From Pseudomonadota bacterium (GTDB lineage Bacteria > SZUA-182 > DTGQ01), in NCBI GenBank assembly GCA_030625085.1, contig DAOURK010000005.1, positions 1 to 64,000 on the forward strand: a DNA stretch of 64,000 nt. Direction: 5' to 3'. Under the pieces are notes generated by a model. That model was not told the origin of the DNA, made no database searches, and saw only the letters and a program-made list of their open reading frames with translations. The position numbers and the translations under genes are program-made. This document shows positions 8,166-17,536 of the stretch, piece by piece; within the stretch, counting starts at the first letter, position 1, and every line of letters starts with the position of its first letter.

Positions 8166-10706
8166 ATGGAAAATAAATATACCCCGCAGGCCATTGAGGA
8201 AAAGTGGCAAAAATACTGGATAAAAGAAAAAAAATATCAGGTAGGGGAAGATGAGAAAAGAAAAAAATATTATCTTCTCGAAATGTTCCCTTACCCTTCC
8301 GGTAGGATTCATATGGGACATGTTCGCAACTACTGCATTGGCGATTTGGTGGCCAGATACAAATTTATGCGGGGATTCAATGTTCTTCATCCCATGGGCT
8401 GGGATGCCTTCGGTCTTCCGGCAGAAAATGCCGCTATCAAGCACAAGGTACATCCTGCCCAATGGACGGAAAATAATATCAATTATATGCGCAAGCAACT
8501 TCAACGCATGGGCTTCAGTTACGATTGGGACCGGGAGCTTTCTACATGTGATCCGGTATACGCTAAATGGGAACAATGGATCTTTCTTAAAATGTTTGAG
8601 CATGGGCTGGTCTACCAAAAGGAATCTCCGGTTAACTGGTGTCCCACCTGCAGCACTGTTTTAGCCAATGAGCAGGTAGAAAATGGCTTGTGCTGGCGAT
8701 GTGAAGCCCAGGTGGTTCAAAAAAACCTTCGCCAATGGTTTTTCCGGATCACACATTATGCTGAAGAATTGCTGGCCTTTTGCGACCAATTAACCGGGTG
8801 GCCGGATCGTGTGCTGACCATGCAAAAAAATTGGATCGGCAAAAGCCACGGTGTTGAGGTCCTTTTTCCCCTTGCCGAATCCGATGAGGTTTTGCCCATA
8901 TTCACTACGCGGGTAGACACTATCTTCGGGGCAACTTTTATGTCAATTGCCCCTGAGCATCCCTTAGTTGAAAAATTAATACAGGGAAAAGAGCAAAAGT
9001 CTGAAGTACAAGATTTTGTTGAACGTATTTCCCGCCAGGATAAAATAGTACGCACGGCTGAGGACATAGAAAAAGAGGGTGTTTTTACCGGCTCTTATGC
9101 CATCAACCCCATGACACATGAAAAAATCCCTATTTATGTGGCTAATTTCGTATTAATGGAATACGGCACCGGTGCGGTGATGGCAGTGCCCACCCACGAT
9201 CAACGAGATTTTGAATTTGCTCAAAAATATCACCTCCCTCTTCGGGTGGTGATCCAGCCTGAACAACAAAAAATTTTAGAATCCGATATGGAAGCCGCCT
9301 ATGAAGGAGATGGATTACTGCTCAACTCCGGCCAATTCACCGGCCTTGATAATCAGACGGCCAAAGAAAAATTAGCTGATTTTATGGAAAAAGAAAAAAT
9401 CGGCCGTCGCTTGGTCAAATACCGTTTAAAAGATTGGGGTATTTCCAGACAAAGATACTGGGGCAATCCCATCCCCATTATTTATTGTTCCACCTGTGGC
9501 GCTGTACCAGTGCCGGCAGAAGATCTGCCGGTGAGTCTGCCGCGAGATATTACCTTTCGGGAAGACGGCAAGTCACCTCTCCCCGATCTTCCCGATTTTG
9601 TCAATTGTTCATGCCCCCAGTGCGGCGGTAAGGCGAAAAGAGAAACCGACACAATGGATACCTTTGTGCAATCATCCTGGTATTTTGCCCGCTATGCATC
9701 TGCCCATTGTGACACAGCTCCCTTTGATAGCCAGGCGGTAAAATATTGGATGCCGGTAGATCAATATATCGGCGGCATTGAACACGCTATTATGCACCTT
9801 CTCTATGCCCGCTTTTTCACCAAAGCGATGCGTGATATAGGGCTTTTGCCCTATGATGAACCCTTCACCAATTTACTGACTCAGGGAATGGTTATTAAAG
9901 ATGGGGCCAAGATGTCCAAATCCAAGGGAAACGTAGTGGACCCCAATGACTTGCTGGAAAAATACGGCGCAGACACGGTTCGCCTGTTTTCTCTCTTTGC
10001 CGCTCCTCCGGACAAGGACCTTGATTGGAGCGACCAAGGCGTGGAGGGTGCTTATCGTTTTATGGGGCGTTGTTGGCGCCTTGTGCATAATCATTCAGCA
10101 ATTCTTAAAGCAGCTCCGGCCAATCTGCCGCCGGGGGACCTGCCGCCCGATTGCAAACGCCTTCATCGTTTGACCCACCAGACAATCAAAAAAACCACTG
10201 ATGACATTGAATTGCGTTTTCACTTCAATACGGCTATCAGCGCTATTATGGAGTTGGTAAATGAGTTGTATGTATTTCCCCTGCCCACTGAAGATGAATG
10301 GAGGTCCCTGGAGTCCCTTGATACGAAAGACACTCGCCGGCAAGAGGGATTGGTCCGAATCAGCGTATTCCGGGAAGCCGTCTCCAGCATAATCTTCTTG
10401 CTGGCCCCATTCACGCCCCATATTGCTGAAGAATTACACGCTCTTCTTGGCGGGTGTGCCAGCATTTTTGATCAATCCTGGCCCTCATATGATCCCCAAG
10501 CTTTGAGCGTGGAGGAGATATTGATTGTTGTTCAGGTTAACGGCCGTGTACGCGATAAAATCATGATGTCTGCAGGAGCTTCGGAAGAAGAAATTAAAAC
10601 TTTTACCTTACAAAGCGAGAAAGTTAAGGAATTTACCTCAGGTAAAAAAGTACGCAAGATTATTTATGTTCCCGGAAAGCTTCTCAATATAGTAGTGAGC
10701 ACTTAA
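8166..10706 (+). CDS. leuS: Leucyl-tRNA synthetase
   Basis: 846 residues, normal for bacterial LeuRS. The enzyme charges tRNA-Leu with leucine in the cytosol. The HIGH-type motif is HMGH at residues 49-52 within [15 protein letters not shown], and KMSKS is at 582-586. Between them are the CP1 editing domain ([29 protein letters not shown]) and zinc-type cysteine pairs. The C-terminal anticodon-binding region ends with the VNGRVRDKI segment typical of LeuRS. The start ATG follows AAGGAGAAAAATTACATT. It heads a cluster with lptE and holA, a common order in several diderm lineages. Base composition looks richer in G+C than in flanking genes, by eye only. Confidence 0.98.
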   Translation: MENKYTPQAIEEKWQKYWIKEKKYQVGEDEKRKKYYLLEMFPYPSGRIHMGHVRNYCIGDLVARYKFMRGFNVLHPMGWDAFGLPAENAAIKHKVHPAQWTENNINYMRKQLQRMGFSYDWDRELSTCDPVYAKWEQWIFLKMFEHGLVYQKESPVNWCPTCSTVLANEQVENGLCWRCEAQVVQKNLRQWFFRITHYAEELLAFCDQLTGWPDRVLTMQKNWIGKSHGVEVLFPLAESDEVLPIFTTRVDTIFGATFMSIAPEHPLVEKLIQGKEQKSEVQDFVERISRQDKIVRTAEDIEKEGVFTGSYAINPMTHEKIPIYVANFVLMEYGTGAVMAVPTHDQRDFEFAQKYHLPLRVVIQPEQQKILESDMEAAYEGDGLLLNSGQFTGLDNQTAKEKLADFMEKEKIGRRLVKYRLKDWGISRQRYWGNPIPIIYCSTCGAVPVPAEDLPVSLPRDITFREDGKSPLPDLPDFVNCSCPQCGGKAKRETDTMDTFVQSSWYFARYASAHCDTAPFDSQAVKYWMPVDQYIGGIEHAIMHLLYARFFTKAMRDIGLLPYDEPFTNLLTQGMVIKDGAKMSKSKGNVVDPNDLLEKYGADTVRLFSLFAAPPDKDLDWSDQGVEGAYRFMGRCWRLVHNHSAILKAAPANLPPGDLPPDCKRLHRLTHQTIKKTTDDIELRFHFNTAISAIMELVNELYVFPLPTEDEWRSLESLDTKDTRRQEGLVRISVFREAVSSIIFLLAPFTPHIAEELHALLGGCASIFDQSWPSYDPQALSVEEILIVVQVNGRVRDKIMMSAGASEEEIKTFTLQSEKVKEFTSGKKVRKIIYVPGKLLNIVVST

Positions 10707-10723
10707 TGTAAAAGTCCTCTTTT

Positions 10724-10753
10724 TGTCATTTCGACTGAAAGGAGAAACCTTTA
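10724..10753. repeat. Family A half-element
   Basis: TGTCATTTCGACTGAAAGG followed by AGAAACCTTTA matches the left half of family A copies at 16028 and 7741. No right half with TCGAAATGACA is found, and about 28 bases further on a family B element starts. It looks truncated, possibly by the neighbouring element. Confidence 0.55.
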
Positions 10754-10780
10754 CCACAAATACAAGAATAAGGACAAATA

Positions 10781-10942
10781 TAGTATCTCAGATATTAAAT
10801 TTCATGCACTAATTTTTTATGTAGCGCAGGGCTTTAGCCCTGCCAATAAACATCCTTTTAACAGGAGACTAAGCAGGGCTAAAGCCCTACGCTACTATTT
10901 TATGAATATCGATTGTAAAATTATTTATCTAAAAATCTATAG
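10781..10942. repeat. Family B nested palindrome, copy 1
   Basis: The core is 10821-10895: GTAGCGCAGGGCTTTAGC, CCTGC, a spacer, then GCAGGGCTAAAGCCCTAC and GCTAC. The flanks CAGATATTAAATTTCAT and the AT-rich right arm ending AAAATCTATAG match those of copy 2 at 13809-13938. Together with the half family A element it fills the 321-base gap between leuS and lptE. Confidence 0.8.
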
Positions 10943-11027
10943 CTGCATTTGTACGCCGAGATTTTGCATCTAAAATGTATATACAATTAAGATAATATAG
11001 ATTAATTTTAGGAATTGAGGTAGAAAA

Positions 11028-11561
11028 ATGTTCAAGGCTTGCCGACTGATTATTTGCTTGATCTGCCTAATATCTTTTTCATTATCAATTGGATGCGGAT
11101 ATCAAATGATGCGGTCATTTCCTTCATGGCCGGAAAATGTTCGAAATGTCTATGTCAAGACCATTCAAAATCAAACCAAAGAACCGGGCTTGGAGGCCAT
11201 AATAACTGATGCCTTAATCCGGGAATTCTGGCGCTGGGGCAAAGTCAAGGTTGTTAATCGACCGGAGGCTGAGGCAGTCTTGTCCGGCAAAATCACCAAT
11301 TATATAGCCGATCGACCCCTCTCCTTTGATCAGGATCGAAATATCAGAGAATATGAATTAAGTATTCGTGTGAATATTCAATTGAAAGAACTATCTACAG
11401 GAAAAATTTTCTGGCAAAAAAAAGATGAAATAATAGAGGCAAGCTACCAATATTTTAAAAATGATCTGGCCAAAACACGAGCCGAAGAAAAAAGGGCCCA
11501 GGTGAAAGCTGCCCAGGATCTGGCCAAAAGACTGTTAGATAAAAACTTTACGGGATTTTAA
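11028..11561 (+). CDS. lptE: LPS assembly lipoprotein LptE
   Basis: 177 residues. A lipoprotein signal peptide ends in the lipobox S-I-G-C with Cys23 as the lipidated residue, followed by GYQM, the usual start of mature LptE. The body (FPSWPENVRNVYVKTIQNQT; ELSIRVNIQLKELSTG) fits the LptE fold. The protein plugs the LptD barrel in the outer membrane and helps insert LPS, so its presence argues for an LPS-bearing outer membrane. It lies between leuS and holA, the classical position, and is followed by holA after a 3-base gap. The start ATG has a GAGGTAGAAAA ribosome site. Confidence 0.85.
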   Translation: MFKACRLIICLICLISFSLSIGCGYQMMRSFPSWPENVRNVYVKTIQNQTKEPGLEAIITDALIREFWRWGKVKVVNRPEAEAVLSGKITNYIADRPLSFDQDRNIREYELSIRVNIQLKELSTGKIFWQKKDEIIEASYQYFKNDLAKTRAEEKRAQVKAAQDLAKRLLDKNFTGF

Positions 11562-11564
11562 CCA

Positions 11565-12575
11565 GTGCAGATAAAATACGAAGAATTAAAAAGACGATTA
11601 AAACAAAAAACATTAGATCCCTTATATTTATTTACCGGTGAAGAAATTTATCTTATTGATGAAGCCATCCGCTCTATCAAAAATGAATCCCTGACTGCCG
11701 AGGAACAAGAGGCCAATTTCCATACCTTTTACGCTGATGACGCAAACTGGGACGATCTATTTCCTTTGGCCCAAACCTTTCCCTTTGTTGGAAAAAATCG
11801 ATTAATTGTGCTCAAAGGATTGGAGAAAATGAAAAAGGGAAAAGAGGAAACCACGCGATTGCTTAATTTCCTCAAAAAAAAACGCCTCTCTCTTATTATA
11901 ATTTTAACGGCTGAAAAGATAGATCAACGAACAAAATTTGGCAAGTTTTTAACCGAAAAAGCAGCAGCAGTCCATTTTTATAAATTGTTCGAAAATCAGG
12001 TGCCTACATGGATTGTCCAAAGGGTAAAAAGCAGCGGCCGGAGTATTTCTCTTTCCTTGGCTCAGATTATGACCCAAATACTGGGAAACGATCTTTCCCG
12101 ACTTGACAATGAATTAACCAAGATTTATCTTTATATGGACCAGGATAAACAAATCACTCAAAAACATCTGGCTATAGTATCCGATGGGGCTCGAATTTTT
12201 TCGGTTTTTGACTTAGCAAAAAATCTGGGCGAAAAACGGCCTGAACCTTCTTTAAAGATTTTAAACAATCTTATGGATGAAGGTTCTAACGCCCTGCTGC
12301 TTTTATCCATGATTGTCAGGCAATTTCGCCATCTTTGTCTGACCAAATCCTTGATGCAGCAGGGGAAGGGAGCAGCCGAGGTGGCTAAATCCATTCACTT
12401 GCCCATGATATTCACTCGCCAAATTATCGAACAAGCCAAAATCTTTAGCTATGAGCGACTGCAAACCCTTTATGCCGAATTTCTTGAAACAGACCTAAAA
12501 TTAAAATCAAGCAGTTGCAGCCCTCGCTTGATCCTGGAAAATTTGGTCGTTGAGATCTGCAGGGACTCTCTTTAA
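11565..12575 (+). CDS. holA: DNA polymerase III delta subunit
   Basis: 336 residues starting at GTG, three bases after lptE. The N-terminus (LYLFTGEEIYLIDEAI) is the nucleotide-fold start typical of HolA, followed by FPFVGKNRLIVLKGLEK and the domain III hallmark LGNDLSRLDNELTKI. The C-terminal part includes MIVRQFRHLCLTKSLM and ends with LKSSSCSPRLILENLVVEI, as in the family. The delta subunit is part of the clamp loader that opens and loads the beta sliding clamp during replication. Length is standard. It is translationally linked to lptE, as in many leuS-lptE-holA operons. Confidence 0.93.
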   Translation: MQIKYEELKRRLKQKTLDPLYLFTGEEIYLIDEAIRSIKNESLTAEEQEANFHTFYADDANWDDLFPLAQTFPFVGKNRLIVLKGLEKMKKGKEETTRLLNFLKKKRLSLIIILTAEKIDQRTKFGKFLTEKAAAVHFYKLFENQVPTWIVQRVKSSGRSISLSLAQIMTQILGNDLSRLDNELTKIYLYMDQDKQITQKHLAIVSDGARIFSVFDLAKNLGEKRPEPSLKILNNLMDEGSNALLLLSMIVRQFRHLCLTKSLMQQGKGAAEVAKSIHLPMIFTRQIIEQAKIFSYERLQTLYAEFLETDLKLKSSSCSPRLILENLVVEICRDSL

Positions 12576-12597
12576 TTTAACAATAAGGGCCTGATTT

Positions 12598-13758
12598 ATG
12601 ACAAAGAATAAAATCATTATTACCTGTCCCAAAAGTATCCCTCCTTTTTTAAAAGAAGAATTGTGTTTATTAAAGTTTCCCATAATATCAGAATCGATAG
12701 GGGCTGTTGAGACCGAAGGCACTCTTGAGCAGGCAATGATACTTAACCTGTATCTTCGCACAGGACATAAAGTTCTTTTTTTTCTTAAAGAATTTCGAGC
12801 AAAGACGCCAGATGAGCTTTACACCCAGGTAACGAAAATTAGATGGGAGAATTATATTGAGCAAGACGGGTATATAAGTGTAGTTTCCTCTGTTGATAAC
12901 CCAACCATTAAAGATTCACGATTTGCCAATGTAAAATGCAAAGACGCAATTGTTGACCGGATAATGGATAAATATAAACAGCGCCCCTATTCCGGCCCTC
13001 GAAAAAACAAGGCCGTAATTTTTCTTTATTGGAAACAAGATCAATGTAGTATATATCTTGATACCTCAGGCGAGCCATTATCTAAGAGAGGGTATAGAAA
13101 AATTCCCTTTACTGCCCCAATGCAGGAAACCCTGGCTGCGGCTGTTATCATGGCAACCGGCTGGAGGGGCCGGGGTAATTTTATTAATCCTATGTGCGGA
13201 AGCGGAACTTTAGCCATTGAAGCTGCTTTGATTGCGCTGGGGAAAGCCCCGGGGCTTTTGAGAAGTAATTATGCCTTTTTGCATCTTAAGGGATTTAATA
13301 AAGATTTCTGGAGGGAGCAAAGAATAAAAGCCAGATCAGCCGCTAAAAAATCAATAACTGGTAAAATCATAGCTACCGATATAAACCCAAGAGCTATTGA
13401 AGCTGCCAAAAAAAATGCTGCAACTGCAGGTGTTGATCATTTGATTGAATTTAACATTTGCCGTTTCTCAGATACCATTACACCCGTCGGTGGAGGAGTA
13501 GTGATGCTGAATCCTGAATATGGAGAAAGATTAGGTGAACAAAAAAAGCTTGAGGCGGTATATTCCGGTATTGGCGATTATTTTAAACAAAAATGCAAAG
13601 GGTACACAGGGTATGTATTTACCGGAAACCCCGATCTGGCAAAAAAGATAGGTTTAAGGGCAAAAAGAAAAATTACCTTTTTTAACAGTAAAATAGAATG
13701 TAGATTACTTGAATATGAAATGTATGAGGGCAGCAGAAAAAGGGACGAAAAAAAATAA
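12598..13758 (+). CDS. THUMP-domain RNA methyltransferase, RlmL/YpsC-like
   Basis: 386 residues. The N-terminal half has the THUMP-containing region typical of RlmL-type 23S rRNA methyltransferases (VETEGTLEQAMILNLYLRTGHKV; LDTSGEPLSKRGYRK). The C-terminal half is a Rossmann SAM-binding domain with FINPMCGSGTLAIEAALI near 194-211 and the acidic motif ATDINPRAIEAA. The catalytic motif IV reads NPEYGERL where NPPYGER is usual. It probably methylates the exocyclic amine of a guanosine in 23S rRNA. It starts 22 bases after holA on the same strand and may be read from the leuS operon. The exact target is uncertain. Confidence 0.88.
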   Translation: MTKNKIIITCPKSIPPFLKEELCLLKFPIISESIGAVETEGTLEQAMILNLYLRTGHKVLFFLKEFRAKTPDELYTQVTKIRWENYIEQDGYISVVSSVDNPTIKDSRFANVKCKDAIVDRIMDKYKQRPYSGPRKNKAVIFLYWKQDQCSIYLDTSGEPLSKRGYRKIPFTAPMQETLAAAVIMATGWRGRGNFINPMCGSGTLAIEAALIALGKAPGLLRSNYAFLHLKGFNKDFWREQRIKARSAAKKSITGKIIATDINPRAIEAAKKNAATAGVDHLIEFNICRFSDTITPVGGGVVMLNPEYGERLGEQKKLEAVYSGIGDYFKQKCKGYTGYVFTGNPDLAKKIGLRAKRKITFFNSKIECRLLEYEMYEGSRKRDEKK

Positions 13759-13808
13759 AAATTCCCATACTATTACATTAAAATCTTAAAACCTTACCGG
13801 ATTCTAGC

Positions 13809-13938
13809 CTATAGATTTTCAGATATTAAATTTCATACTGTAGCGCAGGGCTTTAGCCCTGTAGTTTGGCAGGGCTAAAGCCCTACGCTACTTTTATCTA
13901 AATATCGATTATGAAATTATTTTTATGAAAATCTATAG
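13809..13938. repeat. Family B nested palindrome, copy 2 with perfect 12-bp ends
   Basis: The element is bounded by CTATAGATTTTC (13809-13820) and its exact complement GAAAATCTATAG (13927-13938). Within it, the core 13840-13891 pairs GTAGCGCAGGGCTTTAGC with GCTAAAGCCCTACGCTAC. The two nested inverted repeats make a compact 130-base unit, the best preserved of its family in the window. It sits between convergent genes and could act as a transcription barrier. Confidence 0.85.
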
Positions 13939-14029
13939 CATTCAGAGTGAGGCAGGGATGAGAAAAAAATAAGAAGGCGCTTTGCCAAGGCAAAGCACCC
14001 TCCCCTATTACCTGAATTCTTAATAAGTA

Positions 14030-15478
14030 TTAATTACAGCCGCCCCCACATCCGCATCCACACCCGGAGGAAGGTCCTGTCATCGAGGCCAGGGCCTGAG
14101 GCATTTCTTTAGGAACCGCTTGCATATTAATATATTTTTCAATGAGTAACTGAGTATTGTCAGCCCCTAGTTTTTTAAATAAGAAATCGAATTTAGCTCC
14201 CAACTCTTCTCTAATAGCTTGCTTAATTTCCGATGCAAGGCCCCAGAATTCTTTTTTAAATGGGCCGAATCCTTTCTTTCGAGTCTTATAGATAAACTGT
14301 TCTTCGGTCTGCCCCTCTTTGCGGTCTGCGGCACAATTTGTCTTAAGCCATTCATATATATTGGCCTTTAACTCTGCAGGCAAAGCTTTACTTTCATAAA
14401 TAATATTCTGAAATCCTGTGGCCAGATGAACTTCCGAAGTCTCGGTTTCCGGAAATCGATGAAAAGCCTCATCCGGCAAAGTAGAGGCTCCATGCTGAAC
14501 AGCCCCGGACATGCCATATTTTTCTCTGGCAATCTTGGAAAGCTCTTCCAATGTGTTGAAATCTAATTTTACATCAGCAATACTCCCATCAGGCAAAACC
14601 ACACCTCCATGGGAAGTTCCGGTCTGAACACTGATTTTACTAAGTCCCTCAAGATCACTGCCAAGTTGGCTAAGGGTTTCCTTATAGCCCTCCATAAAAG
14701 CAGTTAACTCTTCAGGAGTGCTATTTTTGGTGCCTACTTCACCAATCTCTCCCCCCACGGAAACAGTAATACCTTTAGGTTGAATTTGTCGGATATAGGC
14801 GGTGAGTTGAGCACAAATACTATAGTTATCCTCTTGTTGTTCTTTAATAGTTGGCTTACTCAAATCAACCACAGTTGAACTATCAATATCAATATTATAA
14901 AAACCGGCATCTATAGCTTCCTTAATTAAATTTTTCAGTCCGGTAATTTCCGCTTCCGCATTTTCCTTATAATTTTTCGCCTTAACCTGAAAATGATCTC
15001 CCTGAATAAAAAGAGGGCCGATATAACCGGTCTTGATGGCTGCAGCTAAACATACAGATACATACTCCGCCGGACTTTGAAAGGTATAGCCGATTTCCGA
15101 TTTGGCGATTTCAAAAATAAAGGCTTTGGATTCGTTTTTGAGGCCGGTTTTAATAACCATCTGGGCTGTATCATAGGTAAAACCGCGAAGATTAATTGCC
15201 GGAACAGTAACACCATCAAATTCATCTCTTCCCCGGGCTTCATAAAACTCTTGAATTGAGGAAGGAAAAATCCCAAATTCACGTACAGCTTCCCAGATAA
15301 TCCATTGACATGATTCTTTAACTGAAGCGTCTTCGGTAATACTTAAATTAAAAACTAATTCGTCAATTAGTTGATCTCGGAATAGCTCTTTATTCGTAAT
15401 CCGTAATTTACCGCCCGAAATAGACGTCCCACTTTTCATACTGTTGAGCAATTCACCTAAATTCTGATATTCTTTCAT
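14030..15478 (-). CDS. Class II (metal-dependent) aldolase family protein with Cys-rich tail
   Basis: 482 residues from the preferred ATG at 15478 (MKEYQNLGELL); an upstream ATG at 15526 would add 16 residues but has a poorer ribosome site than the AAGGAT before 15478. The class II fructose-bisphosphate/tagatose-bisphosphate aldolase metal site is intact: GDHFQ near 160-164, GGEIGEVG near 242-249, TGTSHGG near 286-292 and HGAST near 329-333. These ligate Zn and position the ketose phosphate for C-C cleavage. It is longer than the usual ~300-350 residues because of an N-terminal extension and a ~120-residue C-terminal part. The extreme C-terminus is SSGCGCGCGGGCN, a possible extra metal site. 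The exact substrate is uncertain. It stands alone on the minus strand. Confidence 0.85.
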   Translation of the reverse strand: MKEYQNLGELLNSMKSGTSISGGKLRITNKELFRDQLIDELVFNLSITEDASVKESCQWIIWEAVREFGIFPSSIQEFYEARGRDEFDGVTVPAINLRGFTYDTAQMVIKTGLKNESKAFIFEIAKSEIGYTFQSPAEYVSVCLAAAIKTGYIGPLFIQGDHFQVKAKNYKENAEAEITGLKNLIKEAIDAGFYNIDIDSSTVVDLSKPTIKEQQEDNYSICAQLTAYIRQIQPKGITVSVGGEIGEVGTKNSTPEELTAFMEGYKETLSQLGSDLEGLSKISVQTGTSHGGVVLPDGSIADVKLDFNTLEELSKIAREKYGMSGAVQHGASTLPDEAFHRFPETETSEVHLATGFQNIIYESKALPAELKANIYEWLKTNCAADRKEGQTEEQFIYKTRKKGFGPFKKEFWGLASEIKQAIREELGAKFDFLFKKLGADNTQLLIEKYINMQAVPKEMPQALASMTGPSSGCGCGCGGGCN

Positions 15479-15777
15479 ATTTAAATCTATCCTTAAATTT
15501 ATATGTTTGATTGTAAAATTATTCATAAGAAATATCTTGCTTAATTATGAGATGCTCAAATAATATCCTTATCAATACCCCCTTTCTTTACTTGAGACTA
15601 TTTTCACTAATATAAAATTTTATAAACCGAATGTAAAGAAAAATTTTGCCTTATGAATACAAAAAAACAATAACATTTATCAGCAATCCTTATTTTATCA
15701 TTTTGAAGAACAGCTTTAGCCCCTACCTAAAATTAGCCGTTTTTCTAGCCGCCAAGACCTTATTTTATGATTTCTAT

Positions 15778-15853
15778 GTAGTGCAGGGCTTTTAGCCCTG
15801 CTGAATAAAATCAGTTTTATGGGTGATCCTTGCAGGGATAAACCCGGCGCTAC
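15778..15853. repeat. Family B palindrome, copy 3, degenerate
   Basis: It starts GTAGTGCAGGGCTTTTAGC and ends TGCAGGGATAAACCCGGCGC followed by TAC. The arms still pair imperfectly. A further fragment, CAGCTTTAGCCCCTACC, lies near 15710. The element sits in a 1.07-kb gene-free stretch (15479-16544) that also holds two family A elements and nothing else I can call. Confidence 0.6.
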
Positions 15854-15993
15854 CATGAGCATTTTAATGCTCACAGATCAAAATGACAATTGATTTAACT
15901 GCTGAACATTTCTATATTTATCGGACAAAACATGATATTATTTGAACTGTAGATTTTCTAAAAAATACTTTTGCCATTGATTTTGATTCATTA

Positions 15994-16138
15994 TTGATGG
16001 ATTCGTAAAAAATCAATTTTTAATATTTGTCATTTCGACCCCAGGGAGAAATCTTCTATTTTTCAGCATATTGTGCAATAAAGATTTCTCACACTTGTTC
16101 GAAATGACACGTTAATGAGACTCTTTACGATTGCATCA
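15994..16138. repeat. Family A palindrome, copy 4, with outer arms
   Basis: The core runs from TGTCATTTCGA (16028-16038) to TCGAAATGACA (16099-16109), an exact 11-bp inverted repeat, with GAGAAATCTT and AAGATTTCTC as inner arms. Outside it, TTGATGGATTCGTAAA (15994 on) pairs with TTTACGATTGCATCA (16124-16138). The outer arm recurs alone near 37594, so it is part of the element rather than chance. Confidence 0.75.
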
Positions 16139-16271
16139 TTATTATATGACTCTGTTGATTTAGTCCAAAATTGAGTGTTTTTTACGAAAAGAGCAATCAT
16201 AACATTTTGTTTTTATGAAAGTACAATTTAGGTAATTTTATAAAATCATAGTAAATCAACGAAGTCATTAT

Positions 16272-16456
16272 ATTCAGTTCAATGCCATTAACTTAAAGTA
16301 TTCTTTCTTGTCATTTCGAGGAGCTTTAGCGACGAGAAATCTTTAAACGTGGAGCATAACAAAATTTCTCCCGGAGTTTACACTGAACGTAGTGAATGTG
16401 TTCGAAATGACAAAGAAACAAAGATCAAAGCTTAAGTTAATGACATTGCAATTCAG
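16272..16456. repeat. Family A palindrome, copy 5, with outer arms
   Basis: TGTCATTTCGAGG (16309 on) and TCGAAATGACA (16402-16412) bound the core; GACGAGAAATCTTT and AAAATTTCTCCC are inner arms. The outer arms AATGCCATTAACTTAA (16281-16296) and TTAAGTTAATGACATT (16432-16447) pair with one mismatch. It lies 90 bases before the dehydratase-type gene. A TAAAAT near 16485 could be a -10, but I found no matching -35. Confidence 0.72.
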
Positions 16457-16544
16457 TTAATAGTAGTGCCGGGATTGCAATCTGCTAAAATAACCGGGCT
16501 AACAGGTAAAGAGTGTTTTGCAGACTTCTTTCGGGGAATAAAAA

Positions 16545-17534
16545 ATGCAGAAAATTGGGATCACTACCACTGTTCCCATTGAGATTGTCTTGGCAGGGGG
16601 CTGTATCCCTATTGATCTTAATAACCTTTTTCTCAGTCAAGACAGCTTGCGGCTCGTTCATCAAGCTGAAATTCAAGGGTTTCCGCGCAATTTTTGCGCC
16701 TGGATTAAAGGAATTTACGCTGTCACCCTCCAAGAAAAAATTTCTCATATTATTGCCGTGACTCAAGGAGATTGTAGTAATACGCAGGCACTCATGGAAA
16801 CCTTGAGTATTGAAGGCGTTAAAACAATTCCCTTTGCCTATCCCTATGATCGCGATAAGGACTTGCTAAAGCTACAAATGGAGCGATTATTAAAAGCATT
16901 TAATTGCTCCTTTCAGAAGGCAATGGATACAAAAGGGCGATTGGATAAAATTCGCCAAAAGGTGCATACAATTGATCAATTGACCTGGAATGAGGGGCTG
17001 GTAACAGGATTTGAAAATCATTTCTTTCAAATCAGTTGCAGTGACATGCAAGGAGATCCGGAAAAATTTGAGATGAGAGTGGATAAATTCCTGGAAGAAA
17101 TCTCTTTGCGAGCTCCACTGCAAAATAGGATCAGACTGGGATATATTGGCGTACCCCCAATTTTTACTGATCTTTATTCCTTTATTGAATCTCAAGGAGC
17201 TCGTGTAGTTTTCAATGAAGTACAACGCCAATTTGCCATGCCTGAGTGCGGTCAAGGGGAAGACTTGGTAAAACAATATCTGAAATATACTTATCCATAC
17301 GATGTCTTTGCTCGAATCACCGATATTAAAAAACAGATAAGGATCAGACAGATAGACGGGGTGATTCATTATGTGCAATCGTTTTGTTTTCATCGTCTGG
17401 AAGATCTTATTATTCGAAAAGCCCTTTCAATTCCAATTCTCACACTGGAGGGTGAAAATCCGGGAAAACTTGACGCCAGGACTAAAATTAGACTGGAAAG
17501 CTTCCTTCAGATGTTGAATGGGAGGACAGATTAG
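16545..17534 (+). CDS. 2-hydroxyacyl-CoA dehydratase / double-cubane-type reductase component (HgdB family)
   Basis: 329 residues of the HgdB/BcrC superfamily: LAGGCIPIDLNNLF (Cys20), FPRNFCAWIKGIY (Cys51), TQGDCSNTQALMETL (Cys77), then the second lobe IRLGYIGVPPIFTDLYSFIES and VQSFCFHRLEDLI (Cys281). The superfamily binds an unusual iron-sulfur cluster and receives very low-potential electrons from an ATP-driven activator, encoded immediately downstream after 2 bases. Classical hydroxyacyl-CoA dehydratases need two different HgdB-type subunits; only one is present. That fits the single-subunit double-cubane cluster proteins (YjiM-like) better, though the substrate cannot be inferred. The start ATG follows GGGGAATAAAAA. 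Confidence 0.82.
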   Translation: MQKIGITTTVPIEIVLAGGCIPIDLNNLFLSQDSLRLVHQAEIQGFPRNFCAWIKGIYAVTLQEKISHIIAVTQGDCSNTQALMETLSIEGVKTIPFAYPYDRDKDLLKLQMERLLKAFNCSFQKAMDTKGRLDKIRQKVHTIDQLTWNEGLVTGFENHFFQISCSDMQGDPEKFEMRVDKFLEEISLRAPLQNRIRLGYIGVPPIFTDLYSFIESQGARVVFNEVQRQFAMPECGQGEDLVKQYLKYTYPYDVFARITDIKKQIRIRQIDGVIHYVQSFCFHRLEDLIIRKALSIPILTLEGENPGKLDARTKIRLESFLQMLNGRTD

Positions 17535-17536
17535 GC

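Noticed and set aside
8097-8618. 173-codon minus-strand frame across the start of leuS
   Set aside because: It is antisense to well-conserved LeuRS sequence with the HIGH motif; no family resemblance.
7741-16456. CRISPR array
   Set aside because: The repeats are palindromes at irregular spacing with diverged copies, not identical direct repeats with uniform spacers.
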